Part shown: piece after piece, positions 51,386 through 58,310 of the stretch | How positions within the stretch are numbered: position 1 is the stretch's first letter | Layout of the letters: each line of letters begins with the position of its first letter | Program-made: the position numbers and the translations under genes | NCBI GenBank assembly: GCA_004340125.1 | Contig: SLUK01000006.1 | Span: 1-64,000, forward strand | Source of the DNA: Harryflintia acetispora | GTDB taxonomy: Bacteria > Bacillota > Clostridia > Oscillospirales > Ruminococcaceae | Direction of reading: 5' to 3' | Length of the DNA stretch: 64,000 nucleotides | Notes under the pieces: model-generated | Database searches by the model: none | The model's input: only the letters and a program-made list of their open reading frames with translations | What the model was told of the DNA's origin: nothing

Positions 51386-51439
51386 CTTTGCGTGATGAAT
51401 TGGTTTGGCGTATGATGGACGGGAGGTGAGAATTGCTTC

Positions 51440-51799
51440 ATGCTGGTATGTGACATCGTTAAGGAAGTTGGACAGAACATCAGGAAATACCGCACCACGC
51501 GCAATATGAGCCAGGAGGAGCTGGCGCATCTGGCGGGAATCACGACCTCCTACCTGGGGCAGATCGAACGCGGGGTAAACAATACGACCCTAGTTACCCT
51601 TCAAAAGATCGCGGACGGGCTGTCGATCGAGCCCGCGCGGCTGCTGCAGTTCGACCGGCGCACCGGCAGGGGGGCGCCTGGAATACAGCTCAGTATGTAT
51701 CAGTCTCAATTCGACCAGCTCACGCCCGAACGGCAACGGGAGTTTGTGGGGCTGCTTAAAATGCTGCTCGACATCGGGGTCGGCTGGACCGAGGAATAG
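51440..51799 (+). CDS. XRE family transcriptional regulator
   Basis: 119 residues with an N-terminal helix-turn-helix 'VGQNIRKYRTTRNMSQEELAHLAGITTSYLGQIERGVNNTTLVTLQKIADGLSIEPARLLQ' and a ~45-residue C-terminal tail. A gggaggtgag sequence ends about 11 bases before the ATG at 51440. Divergent to the MalY-like lyase, so it is a likely regulator of it and of itself through the palindromes at 51342-51385. Confidence 0.85.
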   Translation: MLVCDIVKEVGQNIRKYRTTRNMSQEELAHLAGITTSYLGQIERGVNNTTLVTLQKIADGLSIEPARLLQFDRRTGRGAPGIQLSMYQSQFDQLTPERQREFVGLLKMLLDIGVGWTEE

Positions 51800-51834
51800 A
51801 TGAAAAATCCCTTTTTCGGGAGTCATGGATAAGG

Positions 51835-51877
51835 GCGGTAAGCGGGCGACAGATTACATCTGCCGCCCGCTTACCGC
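51835..51877. terminator. Intergenic hairpin between convergent XRE and tdk genes
   Basis: gcggtaagcgggcg (51835-51848) pairs with cgcccgcttaccgc (51864-51877), with an inner cagat/atctg stem; weak T tract, so terminator function is moderate. Confidence 0.65.
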
Positions 51878-51911
51878 ATTAGGGCGAAGAGGCGTAAAGG
51901 AAGGGTTCTAT

Positions 51912-52487
51912 TCAGCCGCCGTGTGTCTGCCCCGAAAGCCCCCGCCGGTAACAGCGGTAGCACATGCTCTGGTAGCGTTCGTTCCCGCCGATTTCCACCC
52001 GACTGCCTTCGCGCAGGATTTTGCCGTTTTCGATCCTTGCGTTCACCTGCGCCACCCGCCCGCAGGCGCAGAGGGCCTCGATCCGGACCAGCTCGTCGGC
52101 CAGCTCGAAGAGCCGCCGGCTGCCGGGGAAGAGCCGGGTGCGAAAGTCGCTGGCGAGCCCGTAGCAGAAGACCGGCGCGCTCGCGCAGGCGACCTCATAG
52201 AGCGCCTCGACCTGCCGCCCGCTTAAAAACTGGGCTTCGTCCACCACCAGTACGTCGAAGGGATGGTGAAGATACCAGCGGTTAAGGTCCTCGTCCGGCG
52301 CGACCGGGTGGGCCGGCGAGCAGAGCCCGATCCGCGAGCGCACCCATTCCCCGCCGTCGCGGGTGTCGACGGCGGGCTTTAAAAGCCCGACCGAAAACCC
52401 CTTCTCCTCGAAGGAAAACTTCTGGATCAGCGCGCGTGCGCTCTTCGAGCTGTTCATAACGCCGTAGAAGAAGGTCAGTTTCGGCAT
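51912..52487 (-). CDS. tdk: Thymidine kinase
   Basis: 191 residues, type II thymidine kinase. P-loop-like 'FYGVMNSSKSARALIQKF' near the N-terminus, 'DVLVVDEAQFLSGRQVEALYEVA' (Walker B and catalytic Glu), 'VFCYGLASDFRTRLFPGS' and a zinc-binding 'CACGR...CYRCYR' pair. Phosphorylates thymidine to dTMP in salvage. Start at 52487 with aaggggc upstream. Monocistronic. Confidence 0.93.
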   Translation of the reverse strand: MPKLTFFYGVMNSSKSARALIQKFSFEEKGFSVGLLKPAVDTRDGGEWVRSRIGLCSPAHPVAPDEDLNRWYLHHPFDVLVVDEAQFLSGRQVEALYEVACASAPVFCYGLASDFRTRLFPGSRRLFELADELVRIEALCACGRVAQVNARIENGKILREGSRVEIGGNERYQSMCYRCYRRGLSGQTHGG

Positions 52488-52606
52488 GGTTTCGCCCCTT
52501 TCCTCCCTTATTTTGTAACGGAAAATACACAAATACACCTCCGGGATATGATATAATAAATAGAAATACATAAATGAAAAGAACGTTTGAAAAGAAGGAG
52601 GAGAGC

Positions 52607-53971
52607 ATGATGGCAAACAAATTCAGCGAAATCACGCCCGATATCTTAAACCTCAGTGAGCTCTGCGTGAAAAACGGGTCGATCGCCCCGGAGCTCTACG
52701 GCAAATTCGACGTCAAGCGCGGGCTGCGCGACCTGAACGGCAAGGGCGTGCTAACCGGATTGACCGAAATTTCCGAGGTCTGCTCCACCAAGCTGGTGGA
52801 CGGCGAGAGCGTCCCCTGCGAAGGAAAGCTCTATTACCGCGGCGTGGACGTGGAAAAGATCGTGGGCGGCTTCATCCGCGAGAACCGCTTCGGGTTTGAG
52901 GAGACCGCATATCTGCTGCTGTTCGGCGAGCTGCCCGACCGCAAAACGCTCGACAAGTTTACCGCGCTGCTCGCGCAGTATAGGACCCTGCCCACCAGCT
53001 TTGTGCGGGACATCATCATGAAGGCGCCGAGCAAGGACATGATGAACACCCTCGCGCGCAGCGTGCTCACCCTCTATTCCTACGACGAGCGCGCCGACGA
53101 CGTTTCGGTGCCCAACGTCCTGCGCCAGTGCCTGCAGCTGATCGCGCTCTTCCCGCTGCTGTCGGTCTACGGCTACCAGGCCTACAACCACTACCACGAG
53201 GGGCAGAGCCTCTATATCCATTCCCCCTTGCCCGAGCTCTCGACGGCGGAAAACATCCTGCGCATCCTGCGCCCGGACAGCGGCTATACCGCACTCGAGG
53301 CGCGGGTGCTGGACGTGGCGCTGGTGCTGCACGCCGAGCACGGCGGCGGCAACAACTCCACCTTCACCACCCATGTGGTCACCTCCTCGGGGACCGACAC
53401 CTATTCGGCGGTGGCGGCCTCGCTCGGCTCGCTCAAGGGCCCAAAGCACGGCGGCGCCAACATCAAGGTGGTGCGCATGATCGACGACCTCAAGCAGAAC
53501 GTCAGGGATTGGGAGGATGAGGACGAGGTCGCCTGCTACCTCAAGAAGCTGCTGCACAAGGAGGCGTTCGACCATGCGGGGCTGATCTACGGCATGGGCC
53601 ACGCGGTCTATTCGCTGTCCGACCCGCGCGCCAATATTTTCAAGGCCTTTGTGAGCAGCCTGTCCGAGGAGAAGGGGAGGGGCGAGGAATTTAAGCTCTA
53701 TTCCCTCATCGAACGCCTCGCCCCGCAGGTCATCTCGGCCGAGCGCAAGATCTACAAGGGCGTCAGCGCCAACGTGGACTTTTACAGCGGCTTTGTTTAC
53801 AGCATGCTCGACCTTCCCATCGAGCTGTACACCCCGATCTTTGCGATTTCGCGGATCGCAGGCTGGAGCGCCCACCGGATCGAGGAGCTGATCAACGCCG
53901 GCAAGATCATCCGCCCTGCCTATAAGAGCGTGAGCGAGCGCCGGGACTATACCCCCATCGGGGAGCGCTGA
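52607..53971 (+). CDS. Citrate synthase
   Basis: 454 residues (MMANKFSEI), start at 52607 with aaggaggag upstream; an in-frame ATG at 52574 has none. Si-type citrate (or 2-methylcitrate) synthase fold: 'GKLYYRGVDVEKIVGGF', catalytic His in 'VLHAEHGGGNNSTFTTHVVTSSGTDTYS', 'GSLKGPKHGGANIKVVRMI' and catalytic Asp in 'SANVDFYSGFVYSMLDLP'. Condenses oxaloacetate with acetyl-CoA. A 2-residue gap and GTG follow into a small membrane-protein gene, which is probably coupled. Confidence 0.92.
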   Translation: MMANKFSEITPDILNLSELCVKNGSIAPELYGKFDVKRGLRDLNGKGVLTGLTEISEVCSTKLVDGESVPCEGKLYYRGVDVEKIVGGFIRENRFGFEETAYLLLFGELPDRKTLDKFTALLAQYRTLPTSFVRDIIMKAPSKDMMNTLARSVLTLYSYDERADDVSVPNVLRQCLQLIALFPLLSVYGYQAYNHYHEGQSLYIHSPLPELSTAENILRILRPDSGYTALEARVLDVALVLHAEHGGGNNSTFTTHVVTSSGTDTYSAVAASLGSLKGPKHGGANIKVVRMIDDLKQNVRDWEDEDEVACYLKKLLHKEAFDHAGLIYGMGHAVYSLSDPRANIFKAFVSSLSEEKGRGEEFKLYSLIERLAPQVISAERKIYKGVSANVDFYSGFVYSMLDLPIELYTPIFAISRIAGWSAHRIEELINAGKIIRPAYKSVSERRDYTPIGER

Positions 53972-53973
53972 GC

Positions 53974-54207
53974 GTGCGGGGACAAAAGCCCGTCTGGGCG
54001 CTTATCCTGCTGATGGGCGGCATGGCGCTGCTCATTTCGCTGGGGCTTTTCTATAACATGGGCGTCTTCGTGGACGAATTCGGCCTCACGCCTGCACAGG
54101 TCTGCGGCGGGGAGGGATGGCTGCTGCTCGACTGGGCGCGGCTCGCGCTGCTCCTCGGGGTTTGCGTCTGCGCCCTCTGCGGCCTGTTTTGGGCAAAGAA
54201 AAAATAA
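53974..54207 (+). CDS. Small two-helix membrane protein
   Basis: 77 residues from a GTG 2 bases after the citrate synthase stop, using ggggag within its last codons as the ribosome site. Two hydrophobic segments ('VWALILLMGGMALLISLGLFYNM' and 'LDWARLALLLGVCVCALCGLFWA') separated by a short acidic loop. Function unknown; position suggests co-expression with citrate synthase. Confidence 0.6.
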   Translation: MRGQKPVWALILLMGGMALLISLGLFYNMGVFVDEFGLTPAQVCGGEGWLLLDWARLALLLGVCVCALCGLFWAKKK

Positions 54208-54220
54208 TGCTGCATCTTAA

Positions 54221-54266
54221 AAGCAGGGCTTCCCGCGGCATATGCCGCGGGAAGCCCTGCTTTTAT
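54221..54266. terminator. Bidirectional terminator
   Basis: Perfect 20-bp stem aagcagggcttcccgcggca (54221-54240) with its complement 54243-54262, followed by T run on each strand. Divides the citrate synthase unit from the convergent SGNH hydrolase. Confidence 0.93.
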
Positions 54267-55039
54267 TCTTCCTGCTTGTCCAGCGCATGGGTGAGGGTAT
54301 AGTCTAAAATAACCTCATAGGCGTCGGCGTTGAGGTGGATCCCGTCCCCGGCGTTATATTCGTCCAATAGCCCTCCGTCGCTGCCGGTGAGCGCCTCGGC
54401 GGTATCCAGGAAGTAGCAGCCCTTCTCCTCGGCGAGCTGATAGAGCAGGGAATTGAGCCGTTCGAGCTTCTTGTTTGCAAAGCTCGGGTCGAGCTGCTCC
54501 TTGAGCGATGAGACCGGGAAGATGGACTGGATGATGATCGCGCTGTCGGGTGAGGCGGCGTGCAGCTCGTCAATCAGCCCCTCGTATTCCTCCATGAATT
54601 CCTCTTCGCTCATGAAGGAGAAGCCGTTGATCCCAAAGTCCACGATCATCCGCTCGGGCTGTGCCCGCTCCACCGCCTGCGCGATGGTCAGCAGCCCGCC
54701 TTCGTACTCCACAACCGGCTTTACGCGGGCGTTTTTATGGTTCATCCCATCCTCCGCGAAGACCTGGGACTGCTCGAGCAGCCCGTAGCGCACCAGGCCC
54801 TCGGTACGGCTGTCCCCGATGAAGACGGTGGCGCGCAGGTAATCCTCGCCCGCCGGCGGGGTCTCCCTTAGGAGAACGTCCTCCCCGGTACTCTCGCTCT
54901 TCTGCGGCGAGAGCCACAAAAACAGATTCCCGGCAAGCTGTTCCTGGTTGAGGAAGGCCCATGTGCCTGCCAGGAGCACGGCCAGCAGCCCAAGAATCAA
55001 AAAAAGTTTAATCGGAAAGCGCGATTTTGATTTTGCCAC
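54263..55039 (-). CDS. Membrane-anchored SGNH/GDSL-family hydrolase
   Basis: 258 residues; GTG start at 55039 with aaagga 10 bases upstream. One N-terminal membrane anchor (FPIKLFLILGLLAVLLAGTWAF), then an SGNH fold: block I 'ATVFIGDSRTEGLVRYG' with the nucleophile Ser, 'IVDFGINGF' in place of GxND, and the C-terminal 'GDGIHLNADAYEVILDY' with the Asp-x-x-His of block V. An extracellular esterase, perhaps acting on wall or lipid substrates. A TTGCAA-16 bp-TATAGT promoter lies on the minus strand near 55082-55109. Confidence 0.85.
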   Translation of the reverse strand: MAKSKSRFPIKLFLILGLLAVLLAGTWAFLNQEQLAGNLFLWLSPQKSESTGEDVLLRETPPAGEDYLRATVFIGDSRTEGLVRYGLLEQSQVFAEDGMNHKNARVKPVVEYEGGLLTIAQAVERAQPERMIVDFGINGFSFMSEEEFMEEYEGLIDELHAASPDSAIIIQSIFPVSSLKEQLDPSFANKKLERLNSLLYQLAEEKGCYFLDTAEALTGSDGGLLDEYNAGDGIHLNADAYEVILDYTLTHALDKQEE

Positions 55040-55238
55040 GTTGGGTCCATCCTTTGTCTAAAATTCCGGTACAGACTACTATACCATTTTAAGCGCTTGT
55101 TGCAAAGTTTTTTTCTTTACATGGCCCCCCGTACGGATGGTTCGGCACGGCTGTGAGGAGGATGGGAACACACTGCCTGTCTAAGCGCAAGCCCAATTGC
55201 CGGGTTGGATTGATAAAAATTGTAAGGAGGCAGGATAT

Positions 55239-55287
55239 TTGTCAAAACGGGATAGGCCGGGAAACGATGGGAGAAGTCGGGAAAAGC
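55239..55287 (+). pseudogene. 5' fragment of a host gene interrupted by the Mu-like prophage
   Basis: An aaggagg (55224-55230) sits 8 bases before a TTG (55239) opening a frame SKRDRPGNDGRSREKL, which runs into the first end-type repeat at 55288 and soon stops. This looks like the first 16-17 codons of a chromosomal gene cut by insertion; the rest should lie beyond the right end of the prophage. Confidence 0.55.
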
Positions 55288-55307
55288 TAGTATTTATGCG
55301 GGTTTGA
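55288..55307. repeat. Mu-like left-end site, copy 1
   Basis: tagtatttatgcgggtttga; copy 2 differs in one base. Nearest the proposed left terminus, so equivalent to Mu L1. Confidence 0.65.
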
Positions 55308-55349
55308 ACGGGATGGGAAAATTTTGAATTGACAAATATGCTGACTGCA

Positions 55350-55378
55350 AAAAACGGCGTTTTTCCGACGCCGTTTTT
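55350..55378. terminator. Hairpin in the prophage left end
   Basis: aaaaacggcg (55350-55359)/cgccgttttt (55369-55378), A and T tails on both sides; may insulate phage from host transcription. Confidence 0.65.
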
Positions 55379-55401
55379 CCATATAAAAATTTAATGAAAC
55401 A

Positions 55402-55421
55402 TAGTATTCATGCGGGTTTGA
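55402..55421. repeat. Mu-like left-end site, copy 2
   Basis: tagtattcatgcgggtttga, 19 of 20 bases identical to copy 1 and in the same orientation, 114 bases away. Confidence 0.65.
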
Positions 55422-55478
55422 TGTAGATTTAATATAATAAAAATATCCAGAAATGGAAAGTTTTAGGTCTGGAAATCC

Positions 55479-55505
55479 TGCACGCGTGCGCACGACCCCG
55501 TGCAA
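55479..55505. repeat. 27-bp GC-rich direct repeat, copy A
   Basis: Identical to 55556-55582; begins tgcacgcgtgcgcacg and contains gcacgcgtgc, itself a palindrome. Looks like a protein-binding site in the end region, for repressor or transposase enhancer. Confidence 0.6.
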
Positions 55506-55530
55506 GGCGTGCAAAACGAAATTTTAAGAG

Positions 55531-55550
55531 GCTACAAACCGCATGATTAA
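55531..55550. repeat. Mu-like left-end site, inverted and degenerate copy
   Basis: On the minus strand ttaatcatgcggtttgtagc resembles the other sites with one base missing (gcgg instead of gcggg), in opposite orientation. Confidence 0.4.
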
Positions 55551-55555
55551 GACTT

Positions 55556-55582
55556 TGCACGCGTGCGCACGACCCCGTGCAA
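55556..55582. repeat. 27-bp GC-rich direct repeat, copy B
   Basis: Exact copy of 55479-55505, 77 bases downstream. Confidence 0.6.
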
Positions 55583-55667
55583 AACCGCTATTTTCGGGGT
55601 GAAAATAGGTCGAAATACTGGAAAAAACAAGGGTTGTTCACACTTTGGAAACAATTAATGTCACATT

Positions 55668-55687
55668 GGCATGATTATGCGGGTTTG
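55668..55687. repeat. Mu-like left-end site, copy 3
   Basis: gcatgattatgcgggtttga; shares atgcgggtttga and several flanking bases with copies 1 and 2, same orientation. A perfect actata-tttg-tatagt palindrome follows at 55696-55711. Bases 55712-55922 hold nothing else that I can support. Confidence 0.6.
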
Positions 55688-55922
55688 AGGCTTATACTAT
55701 ATTTGTATAGTTTATCATAGCAAAGTGACAAAGTGCAGCTGTTTTTTGATGTCAAAAGCAATCGAAAATACCCTAAATAAAACAGCCCTATCTTGGCTGA
55801 TTTCTGCGCGCCCATGTCTACGCTACAAGGCCCCTAGATGTCAGAGGAAAAGAAGTACAATATCGTGTCATTGCCACTATTGTAGTCTTGTATGCAGAGT
55901 ATGTATTTAGCCTTGCAGCCTG

Positions 55923-56321
55923 CTATTCTTTCTTCGTCGTAACATCGCTGAAAGCCTCCTGTGTCCGCATGTCGCGGACAAATAGTGGCGCAATGCCTGC
56001 CGACGGCATTTGCCTGATCATGACCTGGAGAGCGCCAGCTATTTTATATTTATCCTTTTCAGAAAGATTCTCGATAAGTTTGAGTACTTCTTGATCTCCA
56101 TCAGAAAGAGAGGGGGTAGAGATTATATTCTCTTTTCCAGTTGCTAAGTATTGTATGCCTACATTCAGCTGATCAGCAACTATCATAACTTTTTCTAGGG
56201 TTGGTTTTTGCGTTCGCCATTTGCGAATCGTACCGTTACTAAAACCGCATAACCGCTCTAGTTTTCCAATGGTAATGCCTTCTTTTTTTGCACTATTTTC
56301 TATTCTTTCAAATAGTGTCAT
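55923..56321 (-). CDS. XRE-type repressor of the Mu-like prophage
   Basis: 132 residues; start at 56321 (MTLFERIENS) with aggggg 8 bases upstream. N-terminal helix-turn-helix 'LFERIENSAKKEGITIGKLERLCGFSNGTIRKWRTQKPTLEKVMIVADQLNVGIQYLATG', plus a C-terminal tail of ~65 residues. Transcribed leftward away from the early operon, the position of Mu repressor c, with two operator-like palindromes in the divergent promoter region (56357-56405). AT-rich. A simple XRE repressor replaces the Mu c protein. Confidence 0.82.
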   Translation of the reverse strand: MTLFERIENSAKKEGITIGKLERLCGFSNGTIRKWRTQKPTLEKVMIVADQLNVGIQYLATGKENIISTPSLSDGDQEVLKLIENLSEKDKYKIAGALQVMIRQMPSAGIAPLFVRDMRTQEAFSDVTTKKE

Positions 56322-56356
56322 AATGCGCACCCCCTAAAGAAAATTGTTGCATATTA

Positions 56357-56374
56357 ACGAGAATATAATATCGC
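56357..56374. promoter_or_regulatory. Operator candidate O2
   Basis: acgagaatataatatcgc, 15 of 18 bases matching the perfect palindrome at 56388; positioned to overlap the leftward repressor promoter. Confidence 0.6.
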
Positions 56375-56381
56375 AAAAGTC

Positions 56382-56410
56382 TTGACAACGAGATTATAAT
56401 CTCGTATAAT
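56382..56410 (+). promoter_or_regulatory. Early promoter with perfect 18-bp operator
   Basis: ttgaca (56382-56387), 17 bases, tataat (56405-56410). The spacer is filled by the perfect palindrome acgagattataatctcgt (56388-56405). Repressor bound there would shut off the early operon, the lysogeny switch of the prophage. Confidence 0.85.
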
Positions 56411-56487
56411 ATAGCTATGATGACTATTGACATCAAGAAATAGTCTATCATATAGCGCGCGCGAAGTCTACTATTCTAAAGAAAATT

Positions 56488-57186
56488 TTGTCGAAAGAGG
56501 TGATAAACATCAAGAAGGTATGGTCGGCCGGGGGGTATATCATTGTTTCATTTAGTGCAACAGAAATGAAAATGAACCCACATCAATATGGAGTTATCCG
56601 GCGTGATTTATTCACTGGTCGCTTTTGGAGAGATTTACAGAACATGGAATTAGATGGTTTGGATTCCATTGATGAAGCAATCGAAAAGGCGATCGACTTA
56701 GGGCGTGGAGACCTGGTGCCAAATGTACACGCGAGAGGAAAGCGAGCACGAGAAAAGGAAGTCCTAGACTATTTGAACGGCCTTATAACCCAGGCGAGAG
56801 TACGACAGCGACGATCATCGACGGACTACTTTATGGAATGTCCGCGAAAAGGGCTTGAGGATGATTTTTATGCAGCCCTGCACGAGCTCGACATCCTGGA
56901 GGATTTGCTTACTTTGGCGAAGGGAGAAATGTATTTATTGGATCAAGAGAAGAAGGCTGCTGATCTACGCCGGAAAGCTGAAAGAATTTTAAAAGATTAT
57001 CGTCGTCAAATATCAGAGGCAGCGCATATACACGAACTCCTCAGCTCAAAGTTTCGTGAGGCAGTAGGCTTTTTATTGGGGTTAAGGACTGCCCAGGTTA
57101 TTAAAGGCGATGAAATGCTGGCCTGGAATCAAGTGTTTCGGGAAACGTGGAAGACCAGGCTGCACGAAATTGATAAGGAGGCATAG
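56488..57186 (+). CDS. Unknown early protein of the prophage
   Basis: About 232 residues from a TTG at 56488; the strongest ribosome site (gaggtgataaac) lies just inside, so translation may begin a few codons later. No recognised domain. The N-terminal part ('AGGYIIVSFSATEMKMNPHQYGVIRRDLFTGRFWRDLQ') is mixed; the C-terminal half is helical and charged ('EKKAADLRRKAERILKDYRRQISEAAHIHELLSSKFREA'), coiled-coil like. First gene after the early promoter. AT-rich relative to the host. Confidence 0.65.
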   Translation: MSKEVINIKKVWSAGGYIIVSFSATEMKMNPHQYGVIRRDLFTGRFWRDLQNMELDGLDSIDEAIEKAIDLGRGDLVPNVHARGKRAREKEVLDYLNGLITQARVRQRRSSTDYFMECPRKGLEDDFYAALHELDILEDLLTLAKGEMYLLDQEKKAADLRRKAERILKDYRRQISEAAHIHELLSSKFREAVGFLLGLRTAQVIKGDEMLAWNQVFRETWKTRLHEIDKEA

Positions 57187-57194
57187 TCATGCGA
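57167..57194. repeat. 28-bp direct repeat spanning gene junction, copy A
   Basis: Covers the 3' end of one gene and the ribosome site/start of the next (aaattgataaggagg then catagtcatgcga), exactly repeated at 57688-57715. Both upstream proteins end in IDKEA. Confidence 0.85.
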
Positions 57195-57707
57195 GATACA
57201 ATAACTGATTTTGGAGAGCATGTGAAAGTGCCCAAGAAACCGCCCGTAAGATCGCGTAAGAAACCGGTGCCCCCAATGGGTGAGTTTAGGTCCATTGCAA
57301 CAGATTTTGATGATCCGCCCCGTCTTGCACTTGTGCGAGCGCAAGCGGATCAGGCCGTGGCTGAGTATGAGAAGCTGCACAGCCTGGTAAACAAAACCGA
57401 GGAACAGAAAGCCCTAGAAGAGGCGGCGTGGAAAAAACTGTCACTTTGGAAATCCATTTTTGAAATTGTTTACGAGCACTGCTATGCGCCCGATCAGGCA
57501 GATCAGCGGAGGATCGAGCTGCTGGCAAATTCTATGGTTTCGGGGGATTTTGATTTACGAGTAAGTAAAATTAGTCCTAATGTGATGATGTTGGAGATCG
57601 TCACATATGCGGAAAACCGCCCCGTGGCAGAGTTCATAGTCCGCAAGCGATTGGGCTGGTTCTGTATTGATTCATATCGATTCTGCAAAATTGATAAGGA
57701 GGCATAG
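57189..57707 (+). CDS. Unknown early protein of the prophage
   Basis: 172 residues, ATG at 57189 with aaggagg 7 bases upstream. No family recognised. A Pro/Lys-rich start ('VPKKPPVRSRKKPVPPMG') precedes a helical region with 'VRAQADQAVAEYEKLHSLVNKTEEQKALEEAAWKKLSLWKSIFEIVYEHC', then a beta-rich end. It ends KIDKEA and is flanked by the 28-bp repeats. Confidence 0.65.
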   Translation: MRDTITDFGEHVKVPKKPPVRSRKKPVPPMGEFRSIATDFDDPPRLALVRAQADQAVAEYEKLHSLVNKTEEQKALEEAAWKKLSLWKSIFEIVYEHCYAPDQADQRRIELLANSMVSGDFDLRVSKISPNVMMLEIVTYAENRPVAEFIVRKRLGWFCIDSYRFCKIDKEA

Positions 57708-57715
57708 TCATGCGA
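57688..57715. repeat. 28-bp direct repeat spanning gene junction, copy B
   Basis: Second exact copy of 57167-57194, at the junction with the 48-residue ORF at 57710. Confidence 0.85.
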
Positions 57716-57856
57716 ATCAAAGCGCATAAAAGAAAAAAAGGGTCACCCATTAATGGAATGTCCCTTTGTCGGAAATGTCCTTTAGTTAAAAGATTTCCTC
57801 AAATTATAAAGATGTTAGATGAAATAGAAAAATACTCTAAGTATCATTCTCTTTAA
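57710..57856 (+). CDS. Small CxxC protein
   Basis: 48 residues with the same ribosome site as the gene at 57189 (in the 28-bp repeat). Basic N-terminus (MRIKAHKRKKGSP), a CRKC pair and a helical end (IIKMLDEIEKYSKYHSL). Possibly a nucleic-acid-binding phage peptide. Its 3' end overlaps a small ORF on the other strand. Confidence 0.5.
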   Translation: MRIKAHKRKKGSPINGMSLCRKCPLVKRFPQIIKMLDEIEKYSKYHSL

Positions 57857-57998
57857 GGTACTTCTCGATTGCCATTACGATCATTTTAGAAGAAATATCA
57901 GCAATGGGCTTATACAAAATGTCTTTAGATTGTATATCAGGATGTTGTGAGAAAAAATCGTTCAGTAATTCTTTTCGGAATTTAGTCGCGTCAAACAT
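57837..57998 (-). CDS. Small leftward ORF in the early region
   Basis: 53 residues (MFDATKFRKELLNDFFSQ and so on, ending LKENDT), with an ideal aaggaggtgatgac ribosome site. It runs against the early operon and overlaps the previous ORF's 3' end by 20 bases. No family recognised; may be a regulator or antagonist of the early operon. Confidence 0.6.
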   Translation of the reverse strand: MFDATKFRKELLNDFFSQHPDIQSKDILYKPIADISSKMIVMAIEKYLKENDT

Positions 57999-58083
57999 GT
58001 CATCACCTCCTTTCCATCGTTAAGTATAGCATTATGGATTGGAAGAATCTACATAATTTATTTCAATAAAGAGGAGTGACTAA

Positions 58084-58299
58084 ATGTATACAAAACGCGA
58101 GCTGACGCCATTTGGCGTGGCTGTCAAAAAAGCCCTGATCGACCGGCGGATGACCCAGCAGGAGCTTGCCCGCAGGATCGGCACCAGCAGACAGTATTTG
58201 GACCTGATCCTTTTTGGGCAGCGGGCAGGGACCCAGTACGTCACCAGGATCATCAAAGCCCTTGATCTGCGGATCGAGGACAACGAGAAAACGGCATAG
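58084..58299 (+). CDS. Ner-like/XRE helix-turn-helix protein
   Basis: 71 residues almost entirely helix-turn-helix: 'LTPFGVAVKKALIDRRMTQQELARRIGTSRQYLDLILFGQRAGTQYVTRIIKALDL'. Start with gaggag 7 bases upstream. Its place, just before the transposase, equals that of Mu ner, a negative regulator of early transcription. Ends 11 bases before the transposase. Confidence 0.75.
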   Translation: MYTKRELTPFGVAVKKALIDRRMTQQELARRIGTSRQYLDLILFGQRAGTQYVTRIIKALDLRIEDNEKTA

Positions 58300-58310
58300 G
58301 GGGGATCAGG

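Noticed and set aside
55479..55582. Possible CRISPR array from the two 27-bp repeats
   Set aside because: Only two copies with a 50-base gap, no cas genes, and the location within the prophage left end explains them better as binding sites.
55288..55687. Iterons of a plasmid or phage replication origin
   Set aside because: No Rep gene nearby; the adjacent MuA/MuB genes and the repressor layout fit transposase end sites.
55725..55910. A 61-codon rightward open frame left of the prophage repressor
   Set aside because: No ribosome site, unusual Cys/Arg-rich composition and convergent to the repressor gene; most likely non-coding.
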